64,000 nucleotides of DNA from Bathymodiolus brooksi (lineage: Eukaryota > Mollusca > Bivalvia > Mytilida > Modiolidae). The notes under the pieces were generated by a model that was not told the origin of the DNA, did no database searches, and saw nothing but the letters and a program-made list of their open reading frames with translations. Every line of letters begins with the position of its first letter. The first letter of the stretch is position 1. Positions 60,402-64,000 of this stretch are shown here, piece by piece. Position numbers and translations under genes: made by a program. The stretch spans positions 108,263,906 to 108,327,905 of the forward strand of contig OY804577.1 of assembly GCA_963680875.1 (NCBI GenBank). The letters run 5' to 3'.

Positions 60402-60519
60402 ATGTCATCCGAATGTGTTATCTGTAGTCGGCCAGTTCGTGTTAAAAACCATGCCTTCACAGTTCATGCTCTTTGTTGTGATTTGTGTAATTCTTGGACC
60501 CACATAACCTGCTGTAGTG
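60402..60519 (+). CDS. Small PHD-finger protein, exon 1
   Basis: ATG opens MSSECVICSRPVRVKNHAFT, then VHALCCDLCNSWTHITCCS and a leftover G at a consensus donor, GTAAGT. The cysteines and histidine fit the PHD pattern: C5-x2-C8, C26-x2-C29, H34-x2-C37, with the last Cys pair supplied by a following exon. PHD fingers bind two zinc ions and often read histone tails. In molluscs and cnidarians similar fingers also sit at the start of some LINE-encoded or orphan proteins. A TATA box lies 44 bp upstream. Joined with 63425-63513 it gives a complete 68-aa protein. Confidence 0.75.
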
Positions 60520-61163
60520 GTAAGTACAAATGTATTACATATTTATTATATTCCAATTAGGAATGAAAGAATGATGCACTTTTTGTCATAATAATTTCGA
60601 TAATTATGTCTGTAAAAGGAAATGAACTTCAGCAAAATTGATTCATCAAAAGATCATTTTCAAACTGTTGATTTTACATTTTTTTTTTTTTTTTTAAAGC
60701 GGAAAACACTCATCCTACTATTATTAATATTATTATATTTTCATTAGTATGTCAATGAGTGCTAGATGTTTTTACTTTTTAATTAAATATTTCAGTCTGG
60801 AATAGAGTTCTACAAAGATGTGTATTTTAGTACTAGACTTCGACTGTAAAGATCCTGCTAATGTCTATTCAGTCAAAGTTAAATTGTAGATGAATTTAGC
60901 TTAAATTGATCTGGTGTATTATAATTTAAATTGATAAAAGACAACATTCATTGTTAATGTTAGTCAAATAATTAAATGTCAAATAATAGATTTATATACA
61001 TTTGTACTCTTTGCTTATCTGAGTACATGTATTACTAAAATCATGCAAATATATGATTAAATATGAAAGTATGTATGCTGTATACCAGTTTTCTTAAATT
61101 CAGGTTTCTTTCATCATGTCAATATATTAATAATATTTTATTGATTTTATTATTCATTTGCAG

Positions 61164-61306
61164 ATGTGTTCCTATGCAGCTCCAGTTGGTTCCAGAGCAG
61201 AAATTCTCCAGGACACAAAGAGCATCTTCACGATGCACACAGGCAAAGGTGTTCAGGTTGTGGGATCACTACAGCAATGGTGAAATCAGTCCATCTCTAC
61301 TTTTGA
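61164..61306 (+). CDS. Possible alternative last exon of the PHD gene
   Basis: A strong acceptor, ATTATTCATTTGCAG, is followed by a frame that accepts the leftover G and reads DVFLCSSSWFQSRNSPGHKE, later HRQRCSGCGITT, to TGA at 61304. CSGC could serve as the last Cys pair of the finger. Another frame from the same acceptor gives a longer open reading (to 61344). AATAAA signals at about 61907 would provide a transcript end. Which frame, if any, is used cannot be settled from sequence. Confidence 0.3.
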
Positions 61307-61344
61307 AGACTGTCAGACTCTTAGTGGCCCCAAAGAGCTCTTAA

Positions 61345-61930
61345 AGACCATTATTGAACTCTCTCTCATAAAGGACATTTACTTAACTCTCATAAAGGAC
61401 ATGTATTGAAGTAAATGATTGTTATACAGTTAGTCATGCTTCAGTTGAGACAGTATTTGACCTTTATATTTATGTTTATGTTCTCCTTGTGATTTGTTTT
61501 TGTGTTTGTTTTGTTTTATGAATACTTAAAATGAATTGAAAGTTATTGTATATTTGATAGAGAAGGAGAGGTGGCAAGTAGCTGAATGTTGCATGAAGAA
61601 ATGTTTTAGAGAGTAAATGCTACAAAAGAGAATGTCTATGATTGTATAAAAAGTGAGAAAGAAATGTAGTAAGGAAATTGTATGAATGAGAAAGAATAGT
61701 AAAAATATATGAGAGTGAGAGTGAAAGGAGGTATGAAAAAGAGTAGCAGAAAGAGCAAGTTTTTTAATTATATGGTTGTGTGAAAGGAGAGAGAATAGTG
61801 CTACAACTGTATGACTGTGTGTACACATGAAGGAGAAAGAATAGTGCTACAACTGTATGACTGTGTGTACACATGCACTGTAATAGTTAAAAATTCTCTT
61901 GTGTAAAATAAAAATGAATAAATCTTATAA
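61345..61930 (+). other. Possible 3' UTR with poly(A) signals and a 46-bp duplication
   Basis: Purine-rich. GAATAGTGCTACAACTGTAT and GACTGTGTGTACACATG occur twice in tandem (about 61793-61876). AATAAA hexamers follow at about 61907-61920. The 100-aa minus-strand ORF is low-complexity. Confidence 0.45.
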
Positions 61931-62344
61931 CTTATAAGGCTTCAAGTTTATTTCAATACAGAGCAATATAATCTTATTTTTCAATCTTATTGTTATTTGG
62001 ATCTGTTGAACAAGAATTCACACCAATAACAATAAAGGTATGGAGCAAAATATGCAAATAATACTCCCTAAAAAGAAAAAAAAATGTAGTGAAACTGCAA
62101 TATTGAGATTGTCTCAACACCCAAAGTTATAAGCACACACATTTCTTTAACATTTTGAGAGAAGAAAAAATATAATCATTTTGAAAAAAGTTGGGACAAA
62201 TTGACCTGGGACAAATTGGAACTGGGACAAATTGACCAAAGTTGGGACGAATTGGACTTGGGACAAATTGACCTGTATCCGTTAATGCATCAATTAAGAA
62301 TTTTGTATCACTCTTGGATGAGCTTTGGATTCCAATTAACATAG

Positions 62345-62513
62345 CAGGGGTGGATCCAGGATTTCAAGTTAGGGGTGCATTTGAAAAAAAATTGCGCAGA
62401 GCGGAGGGAGTATTTCGTGTGAAAAATCACGATTTTATGCCAAAAAATCATATTTTTTCCAATTTTAGGGGTGGGGGGGCACGCACTGGGTGTGCCCCCT
62501 GGATCTGCCCCTG
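62345..62513. mobile_element. hAT-like MITE, second copy
   Basis: The ends are CAGGGGTGGATCCAGGATTT and, inverted, CAGGGGCAGATCCAG. The interior matches 59212-59401. No clear target duplication is visible. The 91-aa ORF at 62314 is a reading of it. Confidence 0.75.
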
Positions 62514-62670
62514 TATTGGTATCGGGTCCGTTTGCCCTAACTACACATTCGCCCTAAAAGTGGGTCTGTTCGCCCTGATAATCAAGTAAAAGGTATTTTA
62601 ATGAACATAATGCAATGTGAAAGGTGGCAACATCGATTATGTGACACTGGTAAAACTATTTTAACTATAC

Positions 62671-62702
62671 CAAGGATTTATATAGTACTATATAAATCCT
62701 TG
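62671..62702. repeat. Perfect 32-bp palindrome
   Basis: CAAGGATTTATATAGT followed by its exact reverse complement. It can form a perfect hairpin or cruciform. Confidence 0.95.
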
Positions 62703-62879
62703 ACTATACTTAGCATAAAATGATCTTTGTTTATGATATATATCTTTGCTTTGTATGCTTTTCAGTTTAACTTGTGCTTTATTTTAGTGCTTAGCTATTT
62801 CTGCATGAATATTTTAAAATATGTTTTAAAAGTGCATGAATATTTTATGTGTGTTTTGAGTTGATTTGCTTATTTGCTT

Positions 62880-63200
62880 AATTATAGACTGCTTATAATT
62901 TGCATGAATGTACTTGTATGTGTAATATGTGCTATAAATGTCGGCATCTATTTTCTGTATTGACTGCTGGTCTTATGACAGTAAGTGCACGGAGAGGCAC
63001 TTACCACATGCACACTGGCTGTAGGGGTCCAGAAGTCAAAACAACAGAAATGTATGTATAAATATCATCTGGATATGTATTTGTATTGCATGACATGTTT
63101 TATTATGCATGTCGGTTTGAAAAGCTCTTGAGAGCTTATGTTGTGTTGTTAAAAAATGTACCGACTTTAAATAAAACTTTTTGAATTTTGAATTTTGAAC
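62880..63200 (+). mobile_element. Probable 3' UTR end of a non-LTR retrotransposon
   Basis: After an unremarkable stretch the sequence ends TTTAAATAAAACTTTTTGAA followed by repeats of TTTTGAA. A short-unit tail of this kind directly after AATAAA is typical of LINE 3' ends. It lies in the PHD gene intron. Confidence 0.5.
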
Positions 63201-63424
63201 TTAAATATGATCACTCTTATTTCAATTAATTATTTTGGAAAATCAGAAAAAGCTAAACGTATTTTGGAAACGACTCAATAATTTGTCTCCAATATTTATG
63301 AATTAGAATAAATATTATCAATCAAATGAGTATTTTACTGTCTGCTCCGAGTAACACTATAACAATATAAAGAATGAAAATAAATGTATGATCATTTTTT
63401 AGTTAGAAATTCATATTTTTTCAG

Positions 63425-63513
63425 GCATCACACTTCAGGCATACTGTGATAATCTTGCCAAGCAGGATAATCAGCTGCAGTTTATTTGCAGACCATGTGC
63501 CCTTTTGCTTTGA
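63425..63513 (+). CDS. Small PHD-finger protein, exon 2 (last)
   Basis: After acceptor ATTTTTTCAG, two bases complete the Gly codon of exon 1. ITLQAYCDNLAKQDNQLQFI then follows, with CRPCALLL and TGA at 63511. C-R-P-C is the final zinc-binding pair and completes the C4-H-C3 finger. The total is 68 residues, hardly more than one domain. The intron is 2.9 kb. The stop lies only 20 bp before the LINE fragment, so the gene may have been cut short by that insertion or may itself descend from such an element. Confidence 0.68.
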
Positions 63514-63533
63514 ATATCAAATACTATTAGCAC

Positions 63534-64000
63534 ATGTTTTATATTCTTCATTTGTACGACCATACAATTAAACCAATCCTGATGTATGGTAGTGAAATTA
63601 CAGGGATGTTTAAGACCAGTTCTGCAGCATACAGAAAAGAAAATGAATATTTATTGCAACAAACTTGTATCAATGAATTTATAGACAAATCTCATTTTAA
63701 ATACCTTAAATATATTTTGGGTGTAAATAAAAAGTCCACAAAATTAGCTGTATTGTCTGAACTTGGCAGATACCCTCTATATTTCTCTGTTGTCTTGTCA
63801 ATGTTAAAATATTGGTTTAGAATAGACAAAATGGAAAGTGGTCTATTGTCTGATGCATATATCGCTAATCAAAGCATGGTTTCAGACAACACAGAATGCT
63901 GGTTGTCCTCTATTAAATTTATCTTACAAAAATTAAATATTCAACATACAGGAATAAAGTTGAATGAATTAGCAAGGTCTGTAAAAAAAAAAATTATGCC
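63534..64000 (+). mobile_element. LINE reverse transcriptase, C-terminal fragment, continues past the window
   Basis: An open frame to the window end, about 155 codons without a stop. It shows the thumb and C-terminal hallmarks of invertebrate LINE ORF2 proteins: LYDHTIKPILMYGSEI, then FKYLKYILGVNKKSTKLAVL, SELGRYPLYFS and LKYWFRID. The endonuclease and catalytic reverse transcriptase motifs are absent, so it is 5'-truncated, as is usual for LINE copies. The frame opens after a TAG at 63528. It is not in an exon of the PHD gene, whose stop lies upstream. Confidence 0.85.

Noticed and set aside
61526..61828. His/Ser/Phe-rich minus-strand ORF
   Set aside because: Shadow of a purine-rich stretch with a tandem duplication.

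Overview
The window is eukaryotic, AT-rich and repeat-dominated. It is most likely from a bivalve mollusc. The reasons are introns with GT-AG borders, many copies of a tRNA-headed SINE whose 3' body resembles molluscan MetaSINE-type tails, dispersed repeats of a kind common in bivalve genomes, and gene models for treslin, a caspase-like protein and a PHD-finger protein. There are no operons, rRNA genes, CRISPR arrays or prokaryotic genes. About half of the sequence is tandem repeat.

Layout. 1-2128: repeats and a MITE-like inverted element with long G and C runs, then a fold-back element. 2129-7500: 52-bp minisatellite alternating with near-identical blocks, including a 2,218-bp tandem duplication. 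6944-33338: one huge 52-bp minisatellite (roughly 500 units) with nested higher-order duplications. 33340-33490: a short coding-like remnant. 33968-37364: a reverse-strand SINE whose tRNA-like head has been amplified into about 63 units of 49 bp. 37492-46099 (+): the 3' half of the treslin/TICRR gene, four in-phase exons, with a 43-bp minisatellite (37850-39890) in one intron and a 56-bp minisatellite made from the end of an exon in another. 46100-49290: 3' UTR, SINEs and MITEs. 49297-58389 (-): a caspase-like gene, tail-to-tail with treslin. Its last four exons form an exact reading-frame chain; its first part is less certain. 58041-59763 (+): two linked exons, plus a possible first exon, of an unrecognised gene. 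60305-63513 (+): a small PHD-finger gene with a CCAAT/TATA promoter. 63534-64000: the C-terminal part of a LINE reverse transcriptase ORF, running off the window.

Function. Treslin recruits CDC45 to origins after CDK phosphorylation lets it bind TopBP1; the two conserved CDK/TopBP1 sites lie on one exon here. The caspase-like protein keeps the catalytic His and Cys but has lost the usual substrate-pocket Arg motif. Nothing suggests that the genes form one pathway. The most striking property is that three or four unrelated minisatellites have grown in and beside treslin introns, one out of a SINE promoter head and one out of a splice-donor-bearing exon end.
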